In this document: one piece after another, positions 41,749 to 50,862 of the stretch | Layout of the letters: every line of letters starts with the position of its first letter | How positions within the stretch are numbered: the first letter of the stretch is position 1 | Assembly (NCBI GenBank): GCA_002372175.1 | Contig: DFIS01000037.1 | Location: 1-64,000, forward strand | Reading direction: 5' to 3' | DNA: 64,000 nt | From: Solobacterium sp. UBA3691 | GTDB lineage: Bacteria > Bacillota_I > Bacilli_A > Erysipelotrichales > Erysipelotrichaceae | The notes under the pieces: model-generated | Database searches by the model: none | What the model was told of the DNA's origin: nothing | The model's input: the letters and a program-made list of their open reading frames with translations, nothing else | Program-made: the position numbers and the translations under genes

Positions 41749-42459
41749 TCAAAGTTCCCAATGTGTTTCCTCTGCGGTATCCAGCAGTACTGTATTCCCT
41801 GCCGGATCGGCATGCGATGTTTTAAAGCGTTCAATGACACTCCTGTCCTTCCAGAAGTGCATCGGCAGAATATAGCGGGTATCCGTGGTATTCATGTAGT
41901 ATTCAAGACCTCTGGCATAATTCTGTTCAAGCCGGTCATCCAGCACGACAAAACCGATATCGATGGGTATCCCTGCCAGTTTTCCGATCTCCCTGCAGTA
42001 CAGGCTTTCCTGATCCTTCAGCCATGCAGGATCCTCTCCCGGCCAGTCCCACCAGTGCAGATCACCGGCATGGAACAGCGTACAGTCTGCTGTTTTGATC
42101 AGATAAGCAACACCTTCATCCGTGGAAAGCAGTGTCGTGACGATGCCAAGACCTTCAACGGTATACGTCCTGTCCGCATCCATGTAAACAGCATCACATG
42201 CCTGGGGAACAGCCGGATCTCCGCGAAGATCAAATGGCAGAATGTACCTTACACCACCCTTACGGTCCATCAGGCTGAAGATCTGAGGATCAAAATGATC
42301 CGCATGGGCATGGCTGACAAACACGAACAGAGGCTTGTCCTCCGGCTTACCACGCACAACAGAAAGATCACCGCGGTAATCATCAAACATCAGTAAAACA
42401 TGTTCTGTCTCAGCCAGAAACCCGCTGTGTCCCAGATAATCTATTTTAACGTTCTTCAT
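41749..42459 (-). CDS. UlaG-like metallo-beta-lactamase-fold hydrolase
   Basis: 236 residues. The GHSGF start, the metal motif SHAHADHFD near 50, FHAGDLHWWDW near 130 and MHFWKD near 200 follow the UlaG/YtnP type layout. UlaG acts on L-ascorbate-6-phosphate lactone, but many relatives have unknown substrates. There are no sugar genes nearby. The ATG overlaps the stop of a possible 32-codon ORF. Confidence 0.82.
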   Translation of the reverse strand: MKNVKIDYLGHSGFLAETEHVLLMFDDYRGDLSVVRGKPEDKPLFVFVSHAHADHFDPQIFSLMDRKGGVRYILPFDLRGDPAVPQACDAVYMDADRTYTVEGLGIVTTLLSTDEGVAYLIKTADCTLFHAGDLHWWDWPGEDPAWLKDQESLYCREIGKLAGIPIDIGFVVLDDRLEQNYARGLEYYMNTTDTRYILPMHFWKDRSVIERFKTSHADPAGNTVLLDTAEETHWEL

Positions 42460-42554
42460 GTATCCCTCTTTTGGATCACCTTTACCTTTTCAAGATACAC
42501 TATGATCTTTCCATTTGTCATCTCTTTTACCGTTCCGTCATACCGGCACAGCAC
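42456..42554 (-). CDS. Possible small protein (32 aa) coupled to the UlaG-like gene
   Basis: From GTG 42554 the frame reads 32 codons: VLCRYDGTVKEMTNGK, then IIVYLEKVKVIQKRDT. Its TGA overlaps the ATG of the next gene (ATGA). The composition looks like folded protein, with alternating hydrophobic and charged residues. A shorter version starts at ATG 42521. No strong ribosome site is seen, and it could be a remnant. I do not recognise a family. Confidence 0.4.
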   Translation of the reverse strand: MLCRYDGTVKEMTNGKIIVYLEKVKVIQKRDT

Positions 42555-42583
42555 TCATTTCTGACTTATCATTCCAGGCAGAA

Positions 42584-42609
42584 GAAAACTGCGGTTATTC
42601 ACCGCAGTT
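42584..42609 (-). terminator. Intrinsic terminator of the sigA-trmK transcript
   Basis: AACTGCGGT-gaata-ACCGCAGTT followed by TTCTTCT on the minus strand; the stem includes the trmK stop codon. Confidence 0.72.
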
Positions 42610-43263
42610 ACTGTTTAAATAGTGATCGAGGATTTTCTCCTGTCTCAGCAGTTCCTCACTGTTTCTGCCCTTTCGCAGGTGCAGTATCTCCCTGATCTTC
42701 TGCAGCTGTTTTGTCCTGTACTGCAGATATGTGTTGGAAGCTTCTCTCATCAGTAAGGGACCGAGAAAGATCTCCTCTTCGCTGTAGGCACCGCCTTCGT
42801 CTGCCGTAAACATGACGATTTCATAGACATGTGCTCTGTCTCTGACGATCTTCTCTGCCAGAATACGGTAACCGTGATCAGCGATCCACTGCCGCAGATA
42901 CGGTACATCATCATTGACCTGTACGATGATCTCACGAAACTGTGTCAGCTTTGAAAGATCACGTTCCAGGATCTCACAGGCAGTATGTGCACCCATGCCG
43001 CATATGCATACGACATCCGCATCCGCCGGCACATGATCAAGTCCGTCAGACATGATCGCCGTGACCTTGTCTTCGAGCCCGCTGCGGCGGATATTGTTTA
43101 CCGCTGCGGATAAAGGTCCCGGTGCGATATCACATGCATAAGCTTTCGGACACCTGCCCGTTTCCGTCAGCAGGATCGGCAGATACCCGTGATCAGTACC
43201 GATATCAGCAGGGATCCTCCCCTCTTTCACGAGATCGGCAGCCGCCTGTATGCGGATATTCAT
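42595..43263 (-). CDS. trmK: tRNA (adenine22-N1)-methyltransferase TrmK
   Basis: 222 residues. The SAM-binding motif is ADIGTDHGYLPILL near 20, ACDIAPGPL follows and CICGMGAHTACEIL lies near 90, matching TrmK/YqfN. It methylates N1 of A22 in tRNA. Position immediately after sigA (overlap 1 base, TGATG-type junction) is the conserved Bacillota order. Confidence 0.92.
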   Translation of the reverse strand: MNIRIQAAADLVKEGRIPADIGTDHGYLPILLTETGRCPKAYACDIAPGPLSAAVNNIRRSGLEDKVTAIMSDGLDHVPADADVVCICGMGAHTACEILERDLSKLTQFREIIVQVNDDVPYLRQWIADHGYRILAEKIVRDRAHVYEIVMFTADEGGAYSEEEIFLGPLLMREASNTYLQYRTKQLQKIREILHLRKGRNSEELLRQEKILDHYLNSNCGE

Positions 43264-44795
43264 CAGCGGTCAAAGAAGTCCTTCAGACGCTTGGAACGGG
43301 TCGGATGCTTCAGCTTACGCAGAGCCTTGGCTTCGATCTGACGAATACGCTCTCTGGTAACGTTGAATTCCTTGCCAACCTCTTCCAGCGTACGTGTACG
43401 GCCGTCATAGAGACCGAAACGCAGACGCAGTACCTTTTCCTCACGTTCTGTCAGACCGCTCAGGACATTGTTGATCTCATCCTTCAGCAGCTGATTGTTG
43501 GCATACTGATCCGGACTCATCGCATCCTTGTCTTCAATGAAGTCACCGAGGTGAGAGTCATCCTCCTCACCGATCGGAGTCTCCAGAGATACCGGTTCCA
43601 GAGCGATCTTCTGGATCTCTCTTACCTTTTCCGGAGAGATGCCGTCCATGCGGGCAGAGATCTCTTCAGCTGTCGGATCACGTCCGAGTTCCTGCACGAG
43701 CTGACGCTGGATCCTTGTCAGTTTATTGATGGTCTCGACCATATGTACCGGAATACGGATAGTTCTCGCCTGATCAGCGATCGCTCTTGTGATCGCCTGG
43801 CGGATCCACCATGTCGCATAGGTACTGAACTTGAAGCCCTTGGTATAATCGAATTTCTCCACGGCTTTGACAAGACCCATATTACCCTCCTGGATCAGAT
43901 CCAGGAACAGCATGCCTCTGCCGACATACTTCTTGGCAATCGAAACAACAAGACGCAGGTTGCTGGAGATCAGGATATTCTTCGCTTCCTCATCTCCCTG
44001 TTCAATACGCTTGGCGATCTCCGGTTCATCCTCCGGTCTCAGCAGAGGCACTCTGCCGATCTCCTTCAGATACATCTTGACGGGATCATTGAGCTGCACA
44101 CCGCTGCCGCTGCCTGCATAGATATTGTTGATAAACGCCGTCGGATTGGATGTTGTCTCCACATCATCTTCGAGACTGTCTTCATCATCTTCAAGATCAC
44201 CGTCATCATCACTGATCAGGTCGATATCCTCGTCATCCAGACCTTCGATATCTTCATCTTCCGATACATGGATACCCTGTTCTGCCAGCCAGTCATAGAG
44301 GTCTTCCATATCCTGATCACTGAGATCCAGATGATCCAGAGCACTCATGACATCCTTCTGGTACAGGACCTTATCGTTTTCATAGACTGTACGGAACTCT
44401 TCTCTGAGTTCCTCCAGTGTCTTTACTTCCTTGTTTTTCCCGTCGTATTTATAGATCTCGATCTGAGTATGCTGTCTCTTCTCACCGTGATATTCAGCTT
44501 CTTTCGGCTCTTCTGTCTTTACCGGTTCAGGTTTGGGCAGAACCGATGCATAGATCTTTTCCAGTTTATCCTCGGAAGGAATACTGGGCTTGGCCTGTTT
44601 CGCTTTGGCGGCTTTCAGACCGTCTTTTGTCTTCTTGAGCTCGTATGCCGAATAACGCGGAATGATGTACTGAAGGTATGCCTCATTCTCTGCTTCCATG
44701 CGGATACGGCGGATCTTCTGTTTGGCCGCAAATACATCCGTTGCTTTTCCGTATACCGGTTTCGGTGTCTTTTTACTCTTCCTGGTTGTCGTCAT
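43263..44795 (-). CDS. rpoD: Primary RNA polymerase sigma factor SigA/RpoD with N-terminal extension
   Basis: 510 residues, against about 370 in Bacillus. Region 1.1 lies near 150-200 (DVMSALDHLDLSDQDMEDLY), then an acidic linker. Region 1.2 begins DPVKMYLKEIGRVPLL, region 2 has KFSTYATWWIRQAITRA and region 4 has LEEVGKEFNVTRERIRQIE. The extra roughly 130 residues at the N-terminus are Lys-rich and carry KPxxP stretches. TAAGGAGG precedes the start. The gene overlaps dnaG by 23 bases in the classical dnaG-sigA operon. Confidence 0.96.
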   Translation of the reverse strand: MTTTRKSKKTPKPVYGKATDVFAAKQKIRRIRMEAENEAYLQYIIPRYSAYELKKTKDGLKAAKAKQAKPSIPSEDKLEKIYASVLPKPEPVKTEEPKEAEYHGEKRQHTQIEIYKYDGKNKEVKTLEELREEFRTVYENDKVLYQKDVMSALDHLDLSDQDMEDLYDWLAEQGIHVSEDEDIEGLDDEDIDLISDDDGDLEDDEDSLEDDVETTSNPTAFINNIYAGSGSGVQLNDPVKMYLKEIGRVPLLRPEDEPEIAKRIEQGDEEAKNILISSNLRLVVSIAKKYVGRGMLFLDLIQEGNMGLVKAVEKFDYTKGFKFSTYATWWIRQAITRAIADQARTIRIPVHMVETINKLTRIQRQLVQELGRDPTAEEISARMDGISPEKVREIQKIALEPVSLETPIGEEDDSHLGDFIEDKDAMSPDQYANNQLLKDEINNVLSGLTEREEKVLRLRFGLYDGRTRTLEEVGKEFNVTRERIRQIEAKALRKLKHPTRSKRLKDFFDR

Positions 44796-46533
44796 CGATA
44801 TACCTCCTTAAGTCTTTCAGACATTCCTGGTACTGGTTCAGCAGTACCTCTGCATTCTCATCACTCAGAGGATTCTGCAATGCCTGTCTGAAAGCATTGG
44901 CCTGTACCGTCTTCGCCCTGATCTGAACCTTGCGAACTGCTCCATCGAAGATCTTTTCCTCAAAAGGAATACTGTAAGCCCAGTGTTCTGTCAGCTTGAT
45001 CAGCAGTTTTCTTATTTCTTCGTTCGAAGTTTCGTCGATCAGTATACTGGGTTCGGCGGTACCCCTGGTACGATAGGCATCAACGATCATCATTGATGCT
45101 GCATGTTTTATTTTATCAGTTAAATATCCAAGTTTCTCTACAAATCTGTGCGCAGCTGCGGAATTTGCCAGCATCATTGCCAGAATGATATCCTCGGCTT
45201 CCTCAAAACCATCCGGGGCTTTGGCTGCGGCTGCCGGTTTGCGCGGTGCCTGTGTATAGACCGGTGTCTTCGGCTGATATTCCAGCCGGAAACCGCTGAT
45301 CCGCGAGAGTTCTTCCGTAAAGTGCTTCTTGTCGAATTCGTCTTCCAGTCCGGCGATCTCTGCCTCCACCTTCTGCACGAATTCCTTGCGTGATGTATAG
45401 TTGTCAAAATCGGTCTGTTTCTGCAGCCACCGCATGACGAATTCGATCCATGTCAGCTGCTTTGACGTCAGCTTCTGCAGACCTTCTCTGCCCTGTTCAC
45501 GCACGATCTCATCCGGATCCTTCCCGGTATCGTTGGCGATCACGGCAATATCACAGCCTGCCTTCTTTGCCATCTGCCCGGCTCTGTACGTCGCTGCCTG
45601 ACCGGCATTGTCACCGTCATAGCAGAAGATGATCCTGCGGGCAAGACTCTTGAGCTGCGAGATCTGATGCTCCGTGCAGGATGTACCAAGCGTACATACA
45701 CAGTTGTCGATGCCGGCTCTGGCAAAAGCGATGACATCGGTGACCCCTTCAGTCACATAGACACAGCCTTCTCTTCGCGCGGAATCCCTTGCCCGGTGAT
45801 AGTTATAGACGATGTCACTCTTATGAAAGACATCTGTATCAGTCGTATTGATATATTTGGAAGGATTGGCCGGATCGATCGTACGGGCGGAGAAACCGAT
45901 CGGATGCCCGCTGCGGTCATGGATCGGGAATGTGATCCTCCCCGAGAAAACATCCTGGATACCGCTCTGGCTGGTCCTGACGACATTGGCATCGACCATA
46001 TCCTGTTCGTTATACCCCTTGGCTTTCAGAAAGTGATACAGCGCTTCCCGGCCGGGATTATAGCCGATCTGGAACTTCTCCCGGATATCCTGGTTCAGTC
46101 CCCTGTCTTCAAGATACTGCTTTTCCAGTGCCGCATCGCCTGTGTTCAGCGCATACATGGACCAGCGGATCGTCTCATCCAGGATCCTGTATAAGGCTTC
46201 CTTATGCGGATCCTCCGGCTTCTTCTCTGCCTCCGGTTCAATGCTCAGCGGATAGCCGATCAGCCCGGCAACCCGTGATACTGCCTCCGGGAAAGAGATA
46301 TTCTCATATCTCTGCACGAAGCCGAAGACATTGCCGCCGGCACCGCACACAAAGCACTTGAAGATCTGCCTGTCCGGAGAGATCGACATGGACGGAGAGT
46401 GGTCATCATGAAACGGGCAAAGGGCAACATAAGATTTGCCCTTTCTCTGTACCTGCAGATAGCGGCCGATGATATCCACGATATCTGCTTTTGCACGTAT
46501 ATTGTCAATATCCCGGTCACTGATCCTGCTCAT
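44773..46533 (-). CDS. dnaG: DNA primase
   Basis: DnaG synthesises RNA primers for replication. 586 residues. The CHC2 zinc site CPFHDDHSPS...KCFVCGAGGN is near 40-65. The TOPRIM core has VTEGVTDVIAF near 260 and YDGDNAGQAA near 310. The C-terminal helicase-binding region follows. It is 8 bases downstream of the glycyl-tRNA synthetase and overlaps sigA. Confidence 0.96.
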   Translation of the reverse strand: MSRISDRDIDNIRAKADIVDIIGRYLQVQRKGKSYVALCPFHDDHSPSMSISPDRQIFKCFVCGAGGNVFGFVQRYENISFPEAVSRVAGLIGYPLSIEPEAEKKPEDPHKEALYRILDETIRWSMYALNTGDAALEKQYLEDRGLNQDIREKFQIGYNPGREALYHFLKAKGYNEQDMVDANVVRTSQSGIQDVFSGRITFPIHDRSGHPIGFSARTIDPANPSKYINTTDTDVFHKSDIVYNYHRARDSARREGCVYVTEGVTDVIAFARAGIDNCVCTLGTSCTEHQISQLKSLARRIIFCYDGDNAGQAATYRAGQMAKKAGCDIAVIANDTGKDPDEIVREQGREGLQKLTSKQLTWIEFVMRWLQKQTDFDNYTSRKEFVQKVEAEIAGLEDEFDKKHFTEELSRISGFRLEYQPKTPVYTQAPRKPAAAAKAPDGFEEAEDIILAMMLANSAAAHRFVEKLGYLTDKIKHAASMMIVDAYRTRGTAEPSILIDETSNEEIRKLLIKLTEHWAYSIPFEEKIFDGAVRKVQIRAKTVQANAFRQALQNPLSDENAEVLLNQYQECLKDLRRYIDDDNQEE

Positions 46534-46541
46534 GAATCTCC

Positions 46542-47915
46542 TTAGAATTTGATCGCGTCTTTGATCATCTGCTTCGCTGCTTCCACCGTTACCCGATCCT
46601 GTTTCATCGAATCTCTGTAACGGACGGTCACGGTATGATCCTCCAGTGTCTGTTCATCGACTGTGATGCAGAACGGTGTACCGATCTCATCCTGACGGCG
46701 GTAGCGCTTACCGATGGAACCGGACTCATCATACTCACAGTTGAACTCTTTGCTGAACTCTGCTCTGATCGCTCTGGCTGTCTCGCCATGGCTCTTTCTC
46801 AGCGGCAGTACGGCAGCCTTGACCGGTGCCAGTACGGGGCTGAAATGCATAACTGTACGCACATCACCGTTCTCCAGCGTCTCTTCATCATATGCCTCGG
46901 TAAAGAACATCAGGAACAGTCTTTCGACACCTACAGCCGGTTCCACACAGTATGGAATATACTTCTCATTGGTCTGCGGATCCATATATGTCATATCCTT
47001 GCCGGAAGTATTCTGATGCTGTGTAAGGTCATAATCCGTACGGTTGGCAATACCCCAGAGCTCACCCCATCCCCACGGGAACAGGTATTCAATATCACTG
47101 GTAGCCTTGGAATAGAAGCTGAGTTCCTCCTTGGCATGATCGCGGAAATGCAGATTCTCGGGATTGCCGCCGAGACTCAGGATCCAGTCCATGCAGAACT
47201 GTTTCCAGTATGCATACCAGTCATCATCGGTTCCGGGCTTGCAGAAGAATTCCATCTCCATCTGTTCAAACTCTCTCGTACGGAAGATGAAATTACCGGG
47301 CGTGATCTCATTGCGGAACGATTTACCGATCTGACCGATACCAAACGGCACTTTCTTGCGGTATGCCCTCTGTACATTCTTGAAATCGACAAACATGCCC
47401 TGGGCTGTCTCCGGACGCAGGTAGATCGCATCCTTATCATCTTCAACGATGCCCTGGAAGGTCTTGAACATCAGATTGAACTGACGGATCGGTGTGAAAT
47501 CATGTGAACCGCAGTTCGGACATGCGACATGATTATCACGGATATATGTCTCCATCTCCTCTTTTGTCCATCCCTCACCGGTCACTTCACCGTGGGAGAA
47601 CTCTTCGATCAGATGGTCTGCTCTGTGTCTTGTCTTACAGTTGCGGCAGTCCATCAGAGGATCGGAGAAGCTCTTCAGATGACCGCTGGCTTCCCATACC
47701 TTCGGATTCATCAGGATCGCAGCCTGGATCTCCACGTTGTTGGGATCTTCCTGGATGAACTTCTTCTGCCAGGCTCTTTTGATATTATCCTTCAGTGCCA
47801 CACCGAGAGGCCCGAAGTCCCATGTATTGCTTAACCCGCCGTAGATCTCCGAGCCCTGAAAAACAAAGCCCGTGTCCTTGGCATGTGCGACGATCTTATC
47901 AAATGTCTTTTCCAT
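46542..47915 (-). CDS. glyQS: Glycyl-tRNA synthetase, single-chain dimeric type
   Basis: 457 residues, class II. The N-terminus is VFQGSEIYGGLSNTWDFGPLG. A zinc-like CRNCKT/CPNCGS pair lies near 85 and 135. Motif 2 is FRTREFEQMEMEFF and motif 3 is GVERLFLMFF. This alpha2 type differs from the alpha/beta GlyQ+GlyS of many Bacillota. GGGAGG precedes the ATG. The 56-base gap upstream is too short for a T-box. Confidence 0.96.
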   Translation of the reverse strand: MEKTFDKIVAHAKDTGFVFQGSEIYGGLSNTWDFGPLGVALKDNIKRAWQKKFIQEDPNNVEIQAAILMNPKVWEASGHLKSFSDPLMDCRNCKTRHRADHLIEEFSHGEVTGEGWTKEEMETYIRDNHVACPNCGSHDFTPIRQFNLMFKTFQGIVEDDKDAIYLRPETAQGMFVDFKNVQRAYRKKVPFGIGQIGKSFRNEITPGNFIFRTREFEQMEMEFFCKPGTDDDWYAYWKQFCMDWILSLGGNPENLHFRDHAKEELSFYSKATSDIEYLFPWGWGELWGIANRTDYDLTQHQNTSGKDMTYMDPQTNEKYIPYCVEPAVGVERLFLMFFTEAYDEETLENGDVRTVMHFSPVLAPVKAAVLPLRKSHGETARAIRAEFSKEFNCEYDESGSIGKRYRRQDEIGTPFCITVDEQTLEDHTVTVRYRDSMKQDRVTVEAAKQMIKDAIKF

Positions 47916-47971
47916 AACAGCCTCCCGTTATTATATATGTCTGAATAATTAATATATCACAAATCTGTGTT

Positions 47972-48724
47972 TTATTCAATGGAACCCATCCGCTTGAACA
48001 GATCATACGATCTCAGCTTCATCCCAGCATGCAGACGGAAAAAGTCCGCCAGTATGTCGATATCGTTCCAGGCATCCGCAACTGTCTCTGCCAGGATATC
48101 GTAGTGCTCAAGGCCCGCCTTGTTCAGCAGCCGGAACTGACGCAGCGCTTCCACCGGATATGCCGGGACCGCCAGTGCCGCCGCATGTTCCTGACAGAGA
48201 AAGCCGCCTTCTTCTGCACTCAGTGCTGTGACCTGCGCCTTTTCGCATATCACGCAGCCATCCACCTCCGGTCCCATGCCTGCCCTGTTCAGTGCATTCG
48301 CCATGAATACTGCCGTGATGATATCCGTACGTTTGCCTTCATCCAGCATATCCAGGGCTTTCGCAAACAAATCGTAGAAGAATACGGAGTTGCGTCCGTC
48401 GGGATCATCATATGTCATACTGTCGGTGATCTCTGCCAGAACCCCGGCTGCCAGACCTGCGTTCAGGTCTTCGTAGATATGCCTGTGCATGCGCACCGGT
48501 GAAGCCGAGCGCAGACGGAAAAACGTCCGGTTTTCCCTGTGGTCATAAGTAAACTCTGTCTCCGTGTACGGCATCAGACTGCGGGCATTCTTACTCGTAT
48601 ATTTACGCATGCCGGCAGCCGTAAAGACGATCTTTCCGTATTCTTTCGTCAGCACATGGATCAGCACACTGTTTTCACGGTAGTCATCCTGCTTCAGGAT
48701 CAGCCCGGTCACCTTATCATTCAT
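47972..48724 (-). CDS. recO: DNA repair protein RecO
   Basis: 250 residues. The N-terminal OB-fold is LILKQDDYRENSVLIHVLTKEYG. A CVICEK pair lies near 175 in the C-terminal domain. RecO loads RecA onto SSB-coated DNA with RecR. The start overlaps era by 8 bases, the standard era-recO order. Confidence 0.9.
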   Translation of the reverse strand: MNDKVTGLILKQDDYRENSVLIHVLTKEYGKIVFTAAGMRKYTSKNARSLMPYTETEFTYDHRENRTFFRLRSASPVRMHRHIYEDLNAGLAAGVLAEITDSMTYDDPDGRNSVFFYDLFAKALDMLDEGKRTDIITAVFMANALNRAGMGPEVDGCVICEKAQVTALSAEEGGFLCQEHAAALAVPAYPVEALRQFRLLNKAGLEHYDILAETVADAWNDIDILADFFRLHAGMKLRSYDLFKRMGSIE

Positions 48725-49604
48725 CAGTTAGTCCGTACCCGTATTCCCTGATCTGTTTATCTTTATTGCGCCACTCTTCCTCAACTCTGACAAAGATATC
48801 CAGCTCTGCCGGTGCCCCCAGCAGTACTTCGATGTCTTTCTTTGCCATATAGATGATCTTCTGCAGCATACTTCCGTTCTTGCCGATGATGATACCCTTC
48901 TGTCCCTGCTTCTCCACAAGCACCAGTGCCCGCAGATAGTACTTCTTATCATCCCATGTCATCTCTTCAACGATCACAGCTGTCGCATGCGGCACTTCCT
49001 GTTCAGTGCACAGCAGTATCTTCTCCCGGATGATCTCGGCGATGCGGAACTGTTCCGGCTCATCACTGACCATATCCTCGGGATAGAACGGATCGCCTTC
49101 CGGCAGATACTTCACCGTCGTATCGAGCAGATCGGTAAAGTTCTCCTGCGTCAGGGCAGAGATCGGAAAGTATTCCGCAAAATCAAAACGTTTCTGCCAT
49201 GCCGTCAGCTTGTCGATGATCTGTTTCTTATTCATCGCATCGATCTTGTTCAGAAGCAGAAATGTCGGCAGCTTGGCCTGTGAGATCATGCGCAGCGTCA
49301 TCTCTTCGGTATCATCGAATCTGCCTGTCCCGTCTGCCAGGTAGTATATCATATCCACACCCTGCAGCACCGATGCCGTCTGCTTGTTCATGCGTGAACC
49401 CAGTCTGTCCTGCGGCTTATGTATGCCCGGTGTATCGGTAAAGATGATCTGGTTTCCCTGATAATTCAGGATGCCCCGGATCTCGCTTCTGGTCGTCTGC
49501 GGCTTCGGTGAAACGATCGCCAGCTTCTCATTCATCAGGGCATTCAGCAGTGTGCTCTTGCCGGCATTTGGTCTTCCTGCCAGTGCTACAAATCCGCTCT
49601 TCAT
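48717..49604 (-). CDS. era: Ribosome-assembly GTPase Era
   Basis: 295 residues from the ATG that overlaps the cdd stop (ATGA). G1 is GRPNAGKSTLLNAL near 8, DTPGIHKP near 57 and NKIDAM near 120. A C-terminal KH domain has IIGKNGSMLQKI. Era binds the 3' end of 16S rRNA. The longer frame inside cdd is rejected. Confidence 0.95.
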   Translation of the reverse strand: MKSGFVALAGRPNAGKSTLLNALMNEKLAIVSPKPQTTRSEIRGILNYQGNQIIFTDTPGIHKPQDRLGSRMNKQTASVLQGVDMIYYLADGTGRFDDTEEMTLRMISQAKLPTFLLLNKIDAMNKKQIIDKLTAWQKRFDFAEYFPISALTQENFTDLLDTTVKYLPEGDPFYPEDMVSDEPEQFRIAEIIREKILLCTEQEVPHATAVIVEEMTWDDKKYYLRALVLVEKQGQKGIIIGKNGSMLQKIIYMAKKDIEVLLGAPAELDIFVRVEEEWRNKDKQIREYGYGLTDE

Positions 49605-50002
49605 GCCAGTACGTCCTCGATTCCAAACTGCATCGGCAGCAGTTCCCGTATACATGTATCACACTCATCGGTGCCGTTGGAGAGATAGATCGGTGTCTCC
49701 GGTTCCAGCAGTTCGCTTAATACCTGCCGGCAGATGCCGCACGGAGCAGCGATACGCTTACCGGAGCTGACGATCGCCAGAGCCTCGATATCCTCTTTCC
49801 GCACACCGTTGGAATATGCCGCAAATACCGCATTTCTTTCCGCACAGCTGGTTGCCCCGAAAGACGCATTCTCTATATTAGCACCGTAAAAGGTACGTCC
49901 GTCCTTCGTCAGCACACAGGCACCGACGTGATATTTGGAATAAGGCGCATATGCATTTCTCATCGCCTTAAATGCTTCACTGATCAGTTCTTCTCTGTTC
50001 AT
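49601..50002 (-). CDS. cdd: Cytidine deaminase
   Basis: 133 residues from ATG 50002, which overlaps the dgkA stop. Zinc and catalytic motifs are NIENASFGATSCAERNAVF near 45-60 and PCGICRQVL near 85, the tetrameric form. It converts cytidine and deoxycytidine to uridine forms. GGAGGATATCAGG carries the ribosome site. Confidence 0.95.
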   Translation of the reverse strand: MNREELISEAFKAMRNAYAPYSKYHVGACVLTKDGRTFYGANIENASFGATSCAERNAVFAAYSNGVRKEDIEALAIVSSGKRIAAPCGICRQVLSELLEPETPIYLSNGTDECDTCIRELLPMQFGIEDVLA

Positions 50003-50349
50003 CCTGATATCCTCCCCATGATCCTGGGCAAAAAGATGACTGCCGCCGCTGCCAGTGCCGCAATACTCATGCACAGTACAGCCCCTGCCGCCATATCTTT
50101 GATGACCCTGATCTCTTCCCGTTTTTCTTTTGTATACAGATCGCACAGTTTCTCGCATACCGCATTAAAGATCTCTGCCGAGATCACACAGCCGATCAGT
50201 ATGATCACCGCCAGCCACTCGGTCTTATCCAGTGACAGAAAGATGCCGAAACATACTGTTACGGCACCCAGGATCATCTGGATCTGCACACTGCGCTCAT
50301 GCGCCGCATCCCAGAGCCCGCGGAAAGCAGGCAGAAACTTTTTCTTCAT
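49999..50349 (-). CDS. dgkA: Undecaprenol/diacylglycerol kinase DgkA
   Basis: 116 residues with three membrane helices. EIFNAVCEKLCDL near 68 is the family active-site motif, and the early FLPAFRGLWDAAHERSVQIQ matches the N-terminal amphipathic helix. Bacillota members phosphorylate undecaprenol for cell wall carrier recycling. It overlaps ybeY and cdd by 4 bases each. Confidence 0.93.
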   Translation of the reverse strand: MKKKFLPAFRGLWDAAHERSVQIQMILGAVTVCFGIFLSLDKTEWLAVIILIGCVISAEIFNAVCEKLCDLYTKEKREEIRVIKDMAAGAVLCMSIAALAAAAVIFLPRIMGRISG

Positions 50350-50798
50350 TTCCTGCTGACCACAGGATCCAGTATCCTGTCCTGCAGATCAAACATGACC
50401 TTCTCATCCGCCTCCGTCATGTGATCGTAACCCAGACAGTGCAGTAACCCGTGCGCAAACAGGAAACAGATCTCCCGGCGGTAAGAATGTCCGTAGGCTA
50501 TTGCCTGTTTCCGGGCATAGTCAATGTTGATAAAGATATCCCCGAGGTCGCTCTCCTCCTCTTCGGTAAAGAACTCCCCGGCATCCAGTGACGCAAACGT
50601 GATCACATCCGTAGGTCTGTCAATACCGCGGAAATCCCGGTTGATCACATGGATCGTACGCGAACGTACAAAGGATACGGAAAGATCGTAGTCTTTCTTC
50701 AGTTTCAGGATACGCAGACAGTTGTCAGCGATCGCTTCAAAGTCTTCGAGAAATATGTCCGCAGGCTGATTCGTGCGGTTGATCAATTGTATATTCAT
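50346..50798 (-). CDS. ybeY: Endoribonuclease YbeY
   Basis: 150 residues from ATG 50798 (MNIQLINRTNQPADI). The zinc motif HGLLHCLGYDHMTEADE is near 120, and RPTDVITFA near 60 is conserved. YbeY matures 16S rRNA 3' ends. The ATG lies exactly 6 bases after an extended -10 with no ribosome site, so the transcript is probably leaderless. It begins the ybeY-dgkA-cdd-era-recO string. Confidence 0.94.
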   Translation of the reverse strand: MNIQLINRTNQPADIFLEDFEAIADNCLRILKLKKDYDLSVSFVRSRTIHVINRDFRGIDRPTDVITFASLDAGEFFTEEEESDLGDIFINIDYARKQAIAYGHSYRREICFLFAHGLLHCLGYDHMTEADEKVMFDLQDRILDPVVSRK

Positions 50799-50804
50799 GC
50801 CAAA

Positions 50805-50813
50805 ATTATAACA
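50805..50813 (-). promoter_or_regulatory. Extended -10 promoter at the ybeY start codon
   Basis: TGtTATAAT (TATAAT at 50810-50805) then TTTGGC then ATG. Counting from the -10, +1 is the A of the start codon. Confidence 0.75.
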
Positions 50814-50834
50814 TACACGCATATTGACAAGCGT

Positions 50835-50860
50835 AAGAAAACGGCCCCGGAGAGCCGTTT
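50835..50860 (-). terminator. Intrinsic terminator after the LTA-synthase-like gene
   Basis: AAACGGC-tctccggg-GCCGTTTT followed by CTT on the minus strand; it isolates ybeY from phoH. Confidence 0.75.
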
Positions 50861-50862
50861 CG

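Noticed and set aside
43122..44891. 589-residue plus-strand open frame opposite sigA
   Set aside because: It is antisense to a clear sigA and dnaG end. The translation is rich in Ile, Leu, Asp and Arg runs without any family motif, typical of a shadow frame.
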